A stretch of 46,454 bases of DNA from an uncultured Dialister sp. (GTDB lineage: Bacteria; Bacillota; Negativicutes; Veillonellales; Dialisteraceae): contig CAAEVC010000050.1 in assembly GCA_900759415.1 (NCBI GenBank), positions 1 through 46,454 of the forward strand. The letters run 5' to 3'. Under the pieces are notes generated by a model. It saw only the letters and a program-made list of their open reading frames with translations, was not told where the DNA came from and made no database searches. Below, piece after piece: positions 1 through 7,301 of the stretch. The translations under genes and the position numbers were made by a program. Within the stretch, counting starts at the first letter, position 1; each line of letters starts with the position of its first letter.

Positions 1-34
1 ATACCTTATCTGCGCTCATGGCTCTTTATCTCAT

Positions 35-84
35 AAAAAAGGGGATTGCAGGAAAATGAAATCATTTTCTGCAATCCCTTTTCT
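35..84 (-). terminator. Rho-independent terminator of the YkvI-type transporter gene
   Basis: A long inverted repeat pairs AAGGGGATTGCAG with CTGCAATCCCTT around an A/T-rich centre. On the minus strand it is followed by six U residues, so it best serves the transporter gene that ends at 186. It is shorter in U on the plus strand but could work both ways. Confidence 0.8.
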
Positions 85-185
85 ATGGAATGATTTTATT
101 CATCCCCCTGTTGATACAGAAGGGCAACGTATCCCTTAGAGACCATACTGTTTATCTGAACTGTCCGGTCTGCCTGCGGATTCTT

Positions 186-1385
186 CTATTCACTCTTCAC
201 TGCTGCTTTATATTCATTAACGAAGCTGCCGTCTGAATCAGCCTGCCCTTTCTTTCTGGAAACCTGGCAGATTCTATATACTCCTACAGTGAGGAGAGGA
301 ATGAGGTACATAGCGATGAACGCATAGGCCAGGGCATTGTATCCTTTGGCAATGAGGTCGATGATGCCGATTTGTGCCAGAACAACAGATAAGATTAAAA
401 GGATCAGTGTGAGGATGCCCCGGCTCTGACGGGTTAATGATTTCCTTCCATTATCCTTCAGACCTGTATCGATACGTTCCAGGAAGGCATGGATGATGCC
501 GGTAGCAGTGGCTACCAGTGTCCAGCCCAGGACGATGGAGAAGAAAACCAGCAGCCAGGCTGGCGCATGATTAGCCTGCATCATGGTGACCCAGGGAACC
601 GGTGCAGCCAGTACGTCCTTGGAAGGATAGAATGCCAGGATGGAATAATAGGTCAAAAACCAGGGGATGACCATGGATACACCGGACAGGATTCCTGCCA
701 GTACCGTATCTGTGCGGGATTTCAGATTCTTTACTGTAAAGAAGGAGGCAGGGAATACCACCAGATTGTAGGCCATATACAGGATACCGGTCCAGAGGGC
801 AGTGGTAACGGTGGCATCAGGTACGAAAGAATGATCATTCGTCGCAAAGACCTGTTCAATATTGGCGCCGCCATTACTGATGACCAGAATAGAGAAACTG
901 ATATATCCCAGATAGAGAAGGATGGTACCGATGGTTTCAAAGTAGGAAATGATCTTTTCACCGTAATAATTCAGGATACCTACAATAATGGTGATGGCCG
1001 CGATTCCATACCAGTGATTAAGTCCGGTCATTTCTTCTACTACCGAACCGGTGGCCGCAGACATGACGGCGATAATGATGACCAGGAACAGTAAATATAC
1101 GACGTCGAACACATGGTATAGAGGTCCGATTAAAATTTTAAGGAATGATTTGAAATCATAGACTTTGCAGAGACGGACCAGTTCAAAGGATAGAATGGAA
1201 ACTACCGCAAAACCGATGAATGTAGCAAGCCCTGCGAGCCAGCCCAGATCACCAAATTTAGCACCGTATTCAACGATTTCACGGCCGGTTGCATAGCCGC
1301 CACCGATGAGTACAGATTGCAGGATAATGCCGGGAAGTAATAATTTCCCGATTGCTCCCTGAAAAAAACTCTTCTTTTCTTCCAT
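186..1385 (-). CDS. YkvI-family membrane transporter (APC-like amino acid permease), T-box controlled
   Basis: A 399-residue polytopic membrane protein with about ten hydrophobic helices. Helix 1 contains the glycine-rich stretch GGGYATGREIVEYG (residues 28-41), typical of YkvI proteins, distant relatives of LeuT/APC transporters. Substrate is not established for the family. The ATG at 1385 has a GGAGGAGAG ribosome binding site. Regulation is suggested by a T-box leader directly upstream (1411-1633), so expression should rise when one tRNA is uncharged, which fits amino acid uptake. The gene stops at TAG (186-188), but the same frame continues open for 29 codons to TAA at 96-98, which may be chance. 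The family call is from recognition of the sequence and the function is an inference. Confidence 0.8.
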   Translation of the reverse strand: MEEKKSFFQGAIGKLLLPGIILQSVLIGGGYATGREIVEYGAKFGDLGWLAGLATFIGFAVVSILSFELVRLCKVYDFKSFLKILIGPLYHVFDVVYLLFLVIIIAVMSAATGSVVEEMTGLNHWYGIAAITIIVGILNYYGEKIISYFETIGTILLYLGYISFSILVISNGGANIEQVFATNDHSFVPDATVTTALWTGILYMAYNLVVFPASFFTVKNLKSRTDTVLAGILSGVSMVIPWFLTYYSILAFYPSKDVLAAPVPWVTMMQANHAPAWLLVFFSIVLGWTLVATATGIIHAFLERIDTGLKDNGRKSLTRQSRGILTLILLILSVVLAQIGIIDLIAKGYNALAYAFIAMYLIPLLTVGVYRICQVSRKKGQADSDGSFVNEYKAAVKSE

Positions 1386-1410
1386 ATTCTCTCCTCCTTT
1401 TTAAGTACAT

Positions 1411-1633
1411 AAAAGCGCCCTCAGCTTTCGCTAAAGGGCGCTTCTCTGCGCGGTACCACCTGTATTTATCACTCTATTGTCTATAACGGAGACACCGTTT
1501 CTATCTTTGACGATAGAAAGACTCCCAAGTGAGTTGAATATAACCATCCTTACCGGTTCTCACCGTCCACCGGCTCTCTGAAAGGACGCCTGTCATATTC
1601 CGTCTTGTTCATGGTCTGTACCTGTTTAAATTA
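1411..1633 (-). promoter_or_regulatory. T-box riboswitch upstream of the YkvI-type transporter
   Basis: On the minus strand the leader shows Stem I hallmarks (AGAGAGCCGG, then GGTGAGAACCGG), the T-box sequence AGGTGGTACCGCG (1449-1461) that pairs with the tRNA acceptor end, and a terminator hairpin AGCGCCC...GGGCGCT with a short U run (1411-1445). Aligning the specifier loop with the second T-box of this window (shared CAACTC after the codon) puts the specifier codon at TTC, 1538-1536, which would read tRNA-Phe. ATT one base earlier cannot be excluded. An uncharged tRNA should stabilise the antiterminator and allow transcription of the transporter. Confidence 0.9.
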
Positions 1634-1639
1634 AAACAT

Positions 1640-1668
1640 AGTATATAGATATTTTGAAAAAATGTCAA
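1640..1668 (-). promoter_or_regulatory. Sigma-70 promoter of the T-box/transporter unit
   Basis: TTGACA (1663-1668) and TATACT (1640-1645) read on the minus strand with a 17-base spacer, placing the start of transcription at about 1633, just before the T-box Stem I. Confidence 0.8.
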
Positions 1669-1709
1669 GAAAAATTTTAAAAAATTTTTGGGGATGTAAT
1701 CCGATTCTC

Positions 1710-3071
1710 TTACCATCCGTTACGGTAATCAAAGACTTCATTGGAAATCTGGCCCTTTTCCAGTTCGGTCAACGCCTGATCCAGTATATCAAAGGCACGG
1801 GATAGGCTGGCAGTGGAAATATTCAGCGGCGGCTGGATGCGGAGGATGTTTTCTCCCAGGGTAATGATGATGAGTCCCAATTCGTACGCCCGGAAGCAGA
1901 TCTTGAAGGTGCCGTCTCCATCAGGTACCAGCTCTCCATTTTCATTCTGCTTCACAATCGGAAGTCCGTAGGACATGCCATATCCTCTGTAATGACCTAC
2001 AGTCTTTGGATGAGCTTCTTTGAGTCTGGCAAGAAGGGTTTTCATGGAATCCATATTTTCATGGAACTGTTTTTTGAATTCTTCACTCTGGTAGTAATCG
2101 AAGGCTGCATTTCCTGCGGCACAGGCAATGGCATTACCGCCCAGGGTAAACAGATGAGCCGGTGCAGGGAGGCAGTCCATGATTTCTTCCCTTGCCATGA
2201 AAGCACCTAAAGTCAGGCCGGCACCGATGGATTTACCCATGATGATGCCGTCTGGGATGATGCCCGGGTAATTTTCGATGCCGAAGAAATGGCCGGTTCT
2301 CCAGAATCCCTGCTGTACTTCTTCAGAAATGAAAAGGATGCCATGAGCTTTACAGAAATCATAGAGCTTCTTCATGAATACAGGATGAGCTGGAAGGATA
2401 CCGGCATCACCCTGTACCGGTTCGATGATGACAGCAGCCACTTCATCCACTGGCAGGTAATGGGAAAAAGCGGTTTCCATATCTTTCAGACATTCTCTTT
2501 CCACTACTTCATCAGGGGTATCAATGCCATAGAAGGGGAAATGATAAACCTCTGGAAGGAATGGTCCCATCTTGGCATGCATGCGGGTAGAGCATGTGGT
2601 CAGGCTGCTGGAACCGTAGGTATTTCCATGGTAGCCATTGATGAAGGTAATGATCTTTGGACGTCCTGTGTAGGCTCTTGCAAATTTGACGGCGCAGTCA
2701 TTGCCGTCGGAACCGCAGTTTCCAAAAGCGATCTTCGCCTTGACTCCGCCAGGGAAGACGGAAGTCAGTTTTTCCGCATAGGAAATCATCGGTTCATTAT
2801 AGGTGTAGGCAGCGGTGTACTGGGTACATTTTTCCAGCTGTTTCCTGATAGCTTCCGTAATAACAGGATTGGAACTTCCTAAATTAAGGGAAGATGCACT
2901 GGTCAGGAAATCGATATATTCATTTCCATCGGCGTCTTTCAGAATCTCTCCCTTTCCGCTTTCCACCGCAAATGGATAGTAAGAAAGGTGCTGGCAGCGA
3001 GCAACAACTTTTGCGTCTCTTGCTACGAGAGCTTCACATTTTTCGATGTTTTTTGGAATTTTATATGTCAT
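1710..3071 (-). CDS. Class III PLP-dependent aminotransferase (GABA aminotransferase or isoleucine-2-epimerase-like)
   Basis: A 453-residue fold-type I PLP enzyme of the class III aminotransferase family. Visible motifs are NCGSDGNDCA (phosphate-binding region, about 118-127), GYHGN (146-150), EPVQGDAG (217-224) and MGKSIGAG, with Lys280 as the expected Schiff-base lysine. The stretch around EEVQQGFWRTG and the downstream LPAPAHLFTLGGN recall the branch containing GABA transaminase and the bacterial isoleucine 2-epimerase, an amino acid racemase. The exact substrate cannot be read from sequence. The usual Asp before EVQ, which holds the pyridine nitrogen, is Glu250 here. The ATG at 3071 has the ribosome binding site CAGGAGGG. 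The gene has its own promoter (3138-3166) and a hairpin leader. Confidence 0.85.
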   Translation of the reverse strand: MTYKIPKNIEKCEALVARDAKVVARCQHLSYYPFAVESGKGEILKDADGNEYIDFLTSASSLNLGSSNPVITEAIRKQLEKCTQYTAAYTYNEPMISYAEKLTSVFPGGVKAKIAFGNCGSDGNDCAVKFARAYTGRPKIITFINGYHGNTYGSSSLTTCSTRMHAKMGPFLPEVYHFPFYGIDTPDEVVERECLKDMETAFSHYLPVDEVAAVIIEPVQGDAGILPAHPVFMKKLYDFCKAHGILFISEEVQQGFWRTGHFFGIENYPGIIPDGIIMGKSIGAGLTLGAFMAREEIMDCLPAPAHLFTLGGNAIACAAGNAAFDYYQSEEFKKQFHENMDSMKTLLARLKEAHPKTVGHYRGYGMSYGLPIVKQNENGELVPDGDGTFKICFRAYELGLIIITLGENILRIQPPLNISTASLSRAFDILDQALTELEKGQISNEVFDYRNGW

Positions 3072-3078
3072 AGAACCC

Positions 3079-3137
3079 TCCTGAAAGCGCCAATATAGCG
3101 AAATATGAGCTATCCAGTGCAGCGCTTTATTCCTTTC
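3079..3137 (-). promoter_or_regulatory. Hairpin leader of the aminotransferase mRNA
   Basis: On the minus strand AAAGCGC near the predicted 5' end pairs with GCGCTTT, and ATAGC with GCTAT inside it. The 3' arm ends one or two bases before the ribosome binding site CAGGAGGG. The pairing is visible in sequence. A role in translation control is inference. Confidence 0.4.
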
Positions 3138-3166
3138 AGTGTATAGAGATTTGAATTTAATGTCAA
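3138..3166 (-). promoter_or_regulatory. Sigma-70 promoter of the aminotransferase gene
   Basis: TTGACA (3161-3166) and TACACT (3138-3143), minus strand, 17-base spacer. The rest of the divergent gap up to 3390 is A/T rich and shows no convincing gene. Confidence 0.7.
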
Positions 3167-3390
3167 TAGAAATGCTGATACATATAATAAATATAGGGGC
3201 ATTACAAATTCTTATAGTAAATCCGTCACTGTTTACATGGGGAACTTATTCTGGGATTTCATGGGTCGGTATCATAGATTTCAGACTGGCGGTCAGTTTT
3301 TTAAAATTCATAGAAATGATATAATAAAGAGTAGAAATTTTTTATAGATAGGATATAATAGATATCTATGTAAAAGAAAGGAGATGGATT

Positions 3391-4272
3391 GTGGAACCAA
3401 AAGATACAGACAGTACGGCCCTTTATTTCGTGAAACGGTTCGTACAGCGGTTCAATGACAATAATGTGACCGCCCTTGCTGCAGAAACGACCTACTTCTT
3501 CATCCTGGGGCTCATTCCATTCCTTATCTTCATTGTGAATGGTATGCTCTTCTTCGCAGCGCCGCAAATTCATATCATATCCAATCTTCTTTCCTATCTT
3601 CCCGCCGATGTGGCAGTCACCATGGAGGCCAATATCCTCCGCATCATCCGGGCGCGAAGCTCTATCTGGCTTTTCCTCGGTCTTGCCGGTGCCCTCTGGA
3701 CATCTTCTCAGGGAGTGGACACCCTCATCCGGTCCATGGATATGTCATGTACAGGAGACAGGAATATCCAGTCCTATGTGAGCGTGAAAGTGAAATCTAT
3801 CATCTTCACCCTCTTCTTCTCTTTTGCCATGATCCTTTCCCTCGGGCTCATCGTCTTTGGAAATGCGGTGGTCTATGCTATAGCCTACTATTTCAATGTG
3901 CCGGAAATTTTCCTCAAAACGTGGACTATTGTGAAGTTCGGCATCCCCTTTGCCATCATTTCCTTCTCTCTGGCCGCCTTCTATGAATATGCACCTGCAA
4001 AGAGGCGGATGGACTGGAAAGAAGTGCTCACCGCTGCCTTCCTGGTCACATCCATCTGGATCACCCTCACTGCTGCTTATGGATACTACATTCTGAATGT
4101 TTCTTCCATGGGCATCACCTACGGTTCCCTCATCGGTCTTGTGGTCCTCTTCATCTGGTTCCATCTGGCGGCTATCGTTATCATTTCAGGGGGAGAATTC
4201 ATTATGACCTGGGATGAAACAAGAAAGAGAAGACAGCTTCTGGCAGAAGAAACAGAAACAGAAAATCTATAA
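3391..4272 (+). CDS. YihY/BrkB-family inner membrane protein
   Basis: A 293-residue polytopic membrane protein of the YihY (BrkB) family, once wrongly called ribonuclease BN and now regarded as a membrane protein of unknown transport or envelope role. Features include the N-terminal NNVTALAAETTYFFILGLIPF region (split: NNVTALAAETTYF then helix 1), six hydrophobic helices, and the typical TYGSLIGLVVLFIWFH segment near the C-terminus, followed by a charged tail. The start is GTG at 3391 with ribosome binding site AAAGGAG eight bases upstream; no ATG fits better. It is a single-gene unit closed by a hairpin at 4277-4313. The family is clear, the function is not. Confidence 0.85.
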   Translation: MEPKDTDSTALYFVKRFVQRFNDNNVTALAAETTYFFILGLIPFLIFIVNGMLFFAAPQIHIISNLLSYLPADVAVTMEANILRIIRARSSIWLFLGLAGALWTSSQGVDTLIRSMDMSCTGDRNIQSYVSVKVKSIIFTLFFSFAMILSLGLIVFGNAVVYAIAYYFNVPEIFLKTWTIVKFGIPFAIISFSLAAFYEYAPAKRRMDWKEVLTAAFLVTSIWITLTAAYGYYILNVSSMGITYGSLIGLVVLFIWFHLAAIVIISGGEFIMTWDETRKRRQLLAEETETENL

Positions 4273-4276
4273 AAAC

Positions 4277-4313
4277 AACCCTCCCTTCCATGAACTGAAA
4301 GAGAGGGTTTTAT
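4277..4313. terminator. Bidirectional terminator between YihY gene and histidine kinase gene
   Basis: AACCCTCCCTT pairs with AAGAGAGGGTT (one bulge) and is followed by a U run on the plus strand; the complementary strand also ends in U residues, so it can close both converging units. Confidence 0.75.
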
Positions 4314-4395
4314 TGTGGAATTTTTTTGAGAGGGAGAAGGGAGAAGGAGCAGGGACTTTGTTTAAGTCATAAGCACCACTTATGAAATCGGATGA

Positions 4396-5676
4396 TCATT
4401 TCTTCTTCAGCTGGAGATGGAAAGAAATGCGTCTATCTTTATAGGTGACAGAAAGGGGGATGGAGAGGAGGGAAGAGAGTTCCCTTGCAATGGAAAGACC
4501 AATGCCGTAGCCCTTCTTCTCGCTGCTGTGGGATTCATCATTCCGGTAGAACCGTTCAAAGAATTTTTCGAAATCCACGCCTTTGCCATCCTTATAGTCG
4601 TTGGACACCGAAAGGACGATGGCGTCTTTCTTTCCTTCAGAAGCGGCAAGGGTGACAGTTCCCTTATCATCGCAGTATTTCACTGCATTGTCCAGAAGGA
4701 TATGAAGGAGTTCGGTGAGGAACTTTTCATCATTCCGTACAGTGAAATCCCCTTCATTCTCAATGGTCAGCGTCTTTCCCTGATCTTTGGCAAGGAGATC
4801 AAATTCATCTTTTGCCTGATTCAGGATGGTTTTGATGGAAATGTCCCGGAGCTGGAGCTGCGCTTTTGTAGTTTCTCCTGCTTTGGAAAGGAGGATGAGA
4901 TGATTGATGAGGGCAGACATGCGGTGTACCTGCTTCAGGATGCCTTCGATCCACTGATTCTTCCCGTTAATCATTTCCATGGCTTCTGCATTTACAGAAA
5001 TAATGGCCAGCGGCGTTTTCAGTTCATGGCTGGCATTGGTGATGAACCGCTTCTGATTGTCCAGATTTTTGACAAAGGGGGCGATGGCTTTCTTGGAAAG
5101 GAAGGCAAAGATGATGATGTAAAGGATGATGCACATCATGCCGAACCATACGGAATAGGACCGGAAGGAACGGACGTCAGAAAATTCTCTGGTGCAGTCC
5201 AGGATGACGATAAGAGTGCTGCCGTCATGAAGGGTACTCTTCATGTATCCGTACTGTGCCTTATTCTTCTGGATGAAGCCGGTATCGGAAGGGGAGGAGA
5301 GTACGTCTTTTGCAAAATCAATGGCTTCCTCTTCAGAGAAAGCGATGATGTTCTTGATGTTGACTCCTGTAATCTGGCCTGCATCATTGATGCGGATGGA
5401 GAAATACCTTGTCTGATAGGCAAATTCCGGTGTTTCTTCCGGCCAGCGGATACCAGGGAGGAACTGTTCTACCCAGAATTCATCACCTGGCGAATGGAAG
5501 CGGAAAGGCATGGTGCCTCCATTCCTTGTGATGTAATCCATGGTTTCCATGCAGTGATTCCTCATGCCGTAATATCCCAGGAAATTGATGAGCCCGAGAG
5601 CCCCGCCGACAATCATGAAAATGGCAAGGGTGGCAAGAAGAATGAACTGCCTTCTTAAATTTCTGATAAGATTCAT
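4396..5676 (-). CDS. Two-component sensor histidine kinase
   Basis: A 426-residue membrane sensor kinase. Helix 1 (about 10-32) and helix 2 (about 174-194) flank an extracytoplasmic sensor domain of about 140 residues with no recognisable fold. There is no clear HAMP domain. The HisKA motif NASHELKTPLA carries the phosphorylated His217. The ATPase part shows the N-box (HILLDNAVKYCDDKG), the F-box region (FFERFYRNDES) and the G2 box (GYGIGLSIARELS); the G1 box is weak (NDYKDGKG). Its ATG overlaps the response regulator stop by four bases (ATGA), so the two are translationally coupled. It is the last gene of a three-gene operon and the signal sensed is unknown. Confidence 0.93.
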   Translation of the reverse strand: MNLIRNLRRQFILLATLAIFMIVGGALGLINFLGYYGMRNHCMETMDYITRNGGTMPFRFHSPGDEFWVEQFLPGIRWPEETPEFAYQTRYFSIRINDAGQITGVNIKNIIAFSEEEAIDFAKDVLSSPSDTGFIQKNKAQYGYMKSTLHDGSTLIVILDCTREFSDVRSFRSYSVWFGMMCIILYIIIFAFLSKKAIAPFVKNLDNQKRFITNASHELKTPLAIISVNAEAMEMINGKNQWIEGILKQVHRMSALINHLILLSKAGETTKAQLQLRDISIKTILNQAKDEFDLLAKDQGKTLTIENEGDFTVRNDEKFLTELLHILLDNAVKYCDDKGTVTLAASEGKKDAIVLSVSNDYKDGKGVDFEKFFERFYRNDESHSSEKKGYGIGLSIARELSSLLSIPLSVTYKDRRISFHLQLKKK

Positions 5677-6350
5677 AAGCCCGCCTTCCTCTTTCCGAGA
5701 ATGAAGGAACCTCCTTCGCTGCCTTCAATGTCCAGATCTGAATTGATGGCCGTCAGTTTTTCGCGGAGATAGGAAATATAGATCCACACTACGCTTTCAT
5801 CCACCTCTTCTTCCTTCCATATTTTCTGAAAAATATAAGAGGTGTGAAGTTCTTTATTCTCGTTCATCATGAAAAGTTTCATGAGCTTTGTTTCCCTGCC
5901 GGAAAGACGGATGGAATTGTGAGCTGAAAGCTCCTGCTCTTCCGTATCAAGGCTGGTGGAACCGGCAGAAAGGGTGGTGGGGGTGAAATCTTTGCTTCTT
6001 CTCGTAAGAGACCGGACACGGGCGGTGAGTTCACCGATGGCAAATGGTTTGGTCAGATAATCATCAGCTCCAGAATCAAGGCCGGTGATGCGGTCATCCA
6101 CTTCCGATTTGGCAGTGAGCATAATGACCGGTGTCACGTCGCCGGAGGCCCGGAGTTCCTTTAATGCAGTGATGCCGTCTTTCACCGGCATCATAATGTC
6201 AAATATCATACAGTCGTAGGACTGGCGGCTGGCAAAAGCAAGGGCCACCGCCCCGTTTTCTGCCCAGTCGATATCATAGCCCTGATGTTTCATTACAGCC
6301 ACCAGGACATTGGCCATATCCTTTTCGTCTTCAGCCAGCAGTAACCGCAT
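5673..6350 (-). CDS. OmpR/PhoB-family response regulator
   Basis: A 225-residue regulator with an N-terminal receiver domain (acidic pair in LLLAEDEKD, phospho-acceptor Asp51 in MIFDIMMP, the lysine in LTKPF) and a C-terminal winged-helix DNA-binding domain (about 125-225). I place the start at the ATG at 6350 because AAGGAGG lies eight bases upstream; an in-frame ATG at 6371 has no good ribosome binding site. The gene overlaps the end of the upstream alarmone-synthetase-like gene by 20 bases and the kinase start by 4 bases, so all three should be one transcript. Target genes cannot be named from the sequence. Confidence 0.93.
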   Translation of the reverse strand: MRLLLAEDEKDMANVLVAVMKHQGYDIDWAENGAVALAFASRQSYDCMIFDIMMPVKDGITALKELRASGDVTPVIMLTAKSEVDDRITGLDSGADDYLTKPFAIGELTARVRSLTRRSKDFTPTTLSAGSTSLDTEEQELSAHNSIRLSGRETKLMKLFMMNENKELHTSYIFQKIWKEEEVDESVVWIYISYLREKLTAINSDLDIEGSEGGSFILGKRKAGL

Positions 6351-6984
6351 GGGTATCTCCTCCTTCTTCATGTTCCTGACGGATCAGATTCCTTATGGTC
6401 TGCATGGACAAATCGCAGGAAGCCAGTTCATCAGCACAGCGCTTCAGCTCTCTGGTAATCATTTCAGGATTTTTGATATTCTTCTTGTACTTCATCTGAT
6501 GTTCAAGGCTTGCCCAGGAATCCATAGCAATGGTGCGGAGCTGGAGTTCTACAAAGAAATGGCCGGGCATATGGCCTTCTGCATCTTCATAGGGGGCTTC
6601 CACCTCGATGATCATGTGATAGCTTCTGTATCCGTTAGGTTTTGCATTCCGGATATAATCCTTTGCCTTCACCACTTTGACATTGGGAAGGGAAGTGATG
6701 TAATCGATATTTTCATAAATATCATTGAGGAAACAGCAGACCATCCGGATACCGATGGCATCATGGATGTCCCGGAGGGCTGAAAGGGGAGTGGCGGGAA
6801 GATTCTTTCTTCTGCATTTCTCCCGCATGCTGTCTTCTGATTTGATGCGGTAAATCAGATGCTCGTAGGCAGCTTCTCCTTCTTTCTTCCGGTGCTCCTC
6901 ATTGAAGGACTGGATTTTTGAAATGATATGGTCAAGTACTTTCGGCAGGCTGTCTCTGCAGCGGCCGTATATGGATTCTGTCAT
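6331..6984 (-). CDS. Small (p)ppGpp synthetase-like protein (RelA/SpoT synthetase domain)
   Basis: A 217-residue protein containing only the RelA/SpoT synthetase domain, close in size to small alarmone synthetases such as YjbM/YwaC. Family motifs are present: YRIKSEDSMREK (ATP side), DIHDAIGIRMVC, DYIRNAKPNGYRSYH (GDP/GTP side) and ELQLRTIAMDSWASLEHQ. There is no HD hydrolase domain. The expected reaction is transfer of pyrophosphate from ATP to GDP or GTP. I choose the ATG at 6984 (AAAGAAAG seven bases upstream) over a TTG at 7008. It is first in an operon with a two-component system, which is not a usual arrangement and suggests that alarmone production and the signal pathway respond to the same condition. 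Confidence 0.85.
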   Translation of the reverse strand: MTESIYGRCRDSLPKVLDHIISKIQSFNEEHRKKEGEAAYEHLIYRIKSEDSMREKCRRKNLPATPLSALRDIHDAIGIRMVCCFLNDIYENIDYITSLPNVKVVKAKDYIRNAKPNGYRSYHMIIEVEAPYEDAEGHMPGHFFVELQLRTIAMDSWASLEHQMKYKKNIKNPEMITRELKRCADELASCDLSMQTIRNLIRQEHEEGGDTHAVTAG

Positions 6985-7164
6985 AAAATCACTTTCTTTA
7001 ATAAACAAAGATTCAAATTACAACTTAATTATAGCATGGAGGATGGGAAAGGGGATGCGGGAAACGTAAGTAATGAGCTGTGAGCCCGGAGCTTCTATAC
7101 CTGTCGGCAAAGCCGGCACCTTTTCTCAACTCTGCACTTAGATAGAAAATTTTTTATAAAAATA

Positions 7165-7250
7165 TTTTCAAATCCCCTTTTCATATGCTATAATAAACTG
7201 TATTTTTCAGACTTATCTGTGTAAACAATTCCTGATGTCTGTGTTATAAT
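7165..7250 (+). promoter_or_regulatory. Two candidate promoters of typA
   Basis: Extended -10 boxes TGCTATAAT (-10 hexamer 7189-7194; possible -35 TTTTCA 7165-7170, spacer 18) and TGTTATAAT (7245-7250; weak -35 TAAACA 7222-7227, spacer 17). The rest of the gap 6985-7160 holds only a small GC hairpin near 7105-7125 and a GAGCTGTGAGC-type motif. Confidence 0.6.
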
Positions 7251-7301
7251 AACAAAGATACATTGTTTTTTACTGTATACCCGAGGGGGAAAAAGAAAGA
7301 A

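Noticed and set aside
1668..1692. A/T palindrome AAAAATTTTAAAAAATTTTT as a terminator after the aminotransferase
   Set aside because: The stem has no G/C pairs and overlaps the -35 region of the T-box promoter, so I do not call it a terminator.
3139..3324. A 61-codon plus-strand frame in the gap before the YihY gene
   Set aside because: No ribosome binding site and low-complexity A/T-rich sequence; it overlaps the aminotransferase promoter.
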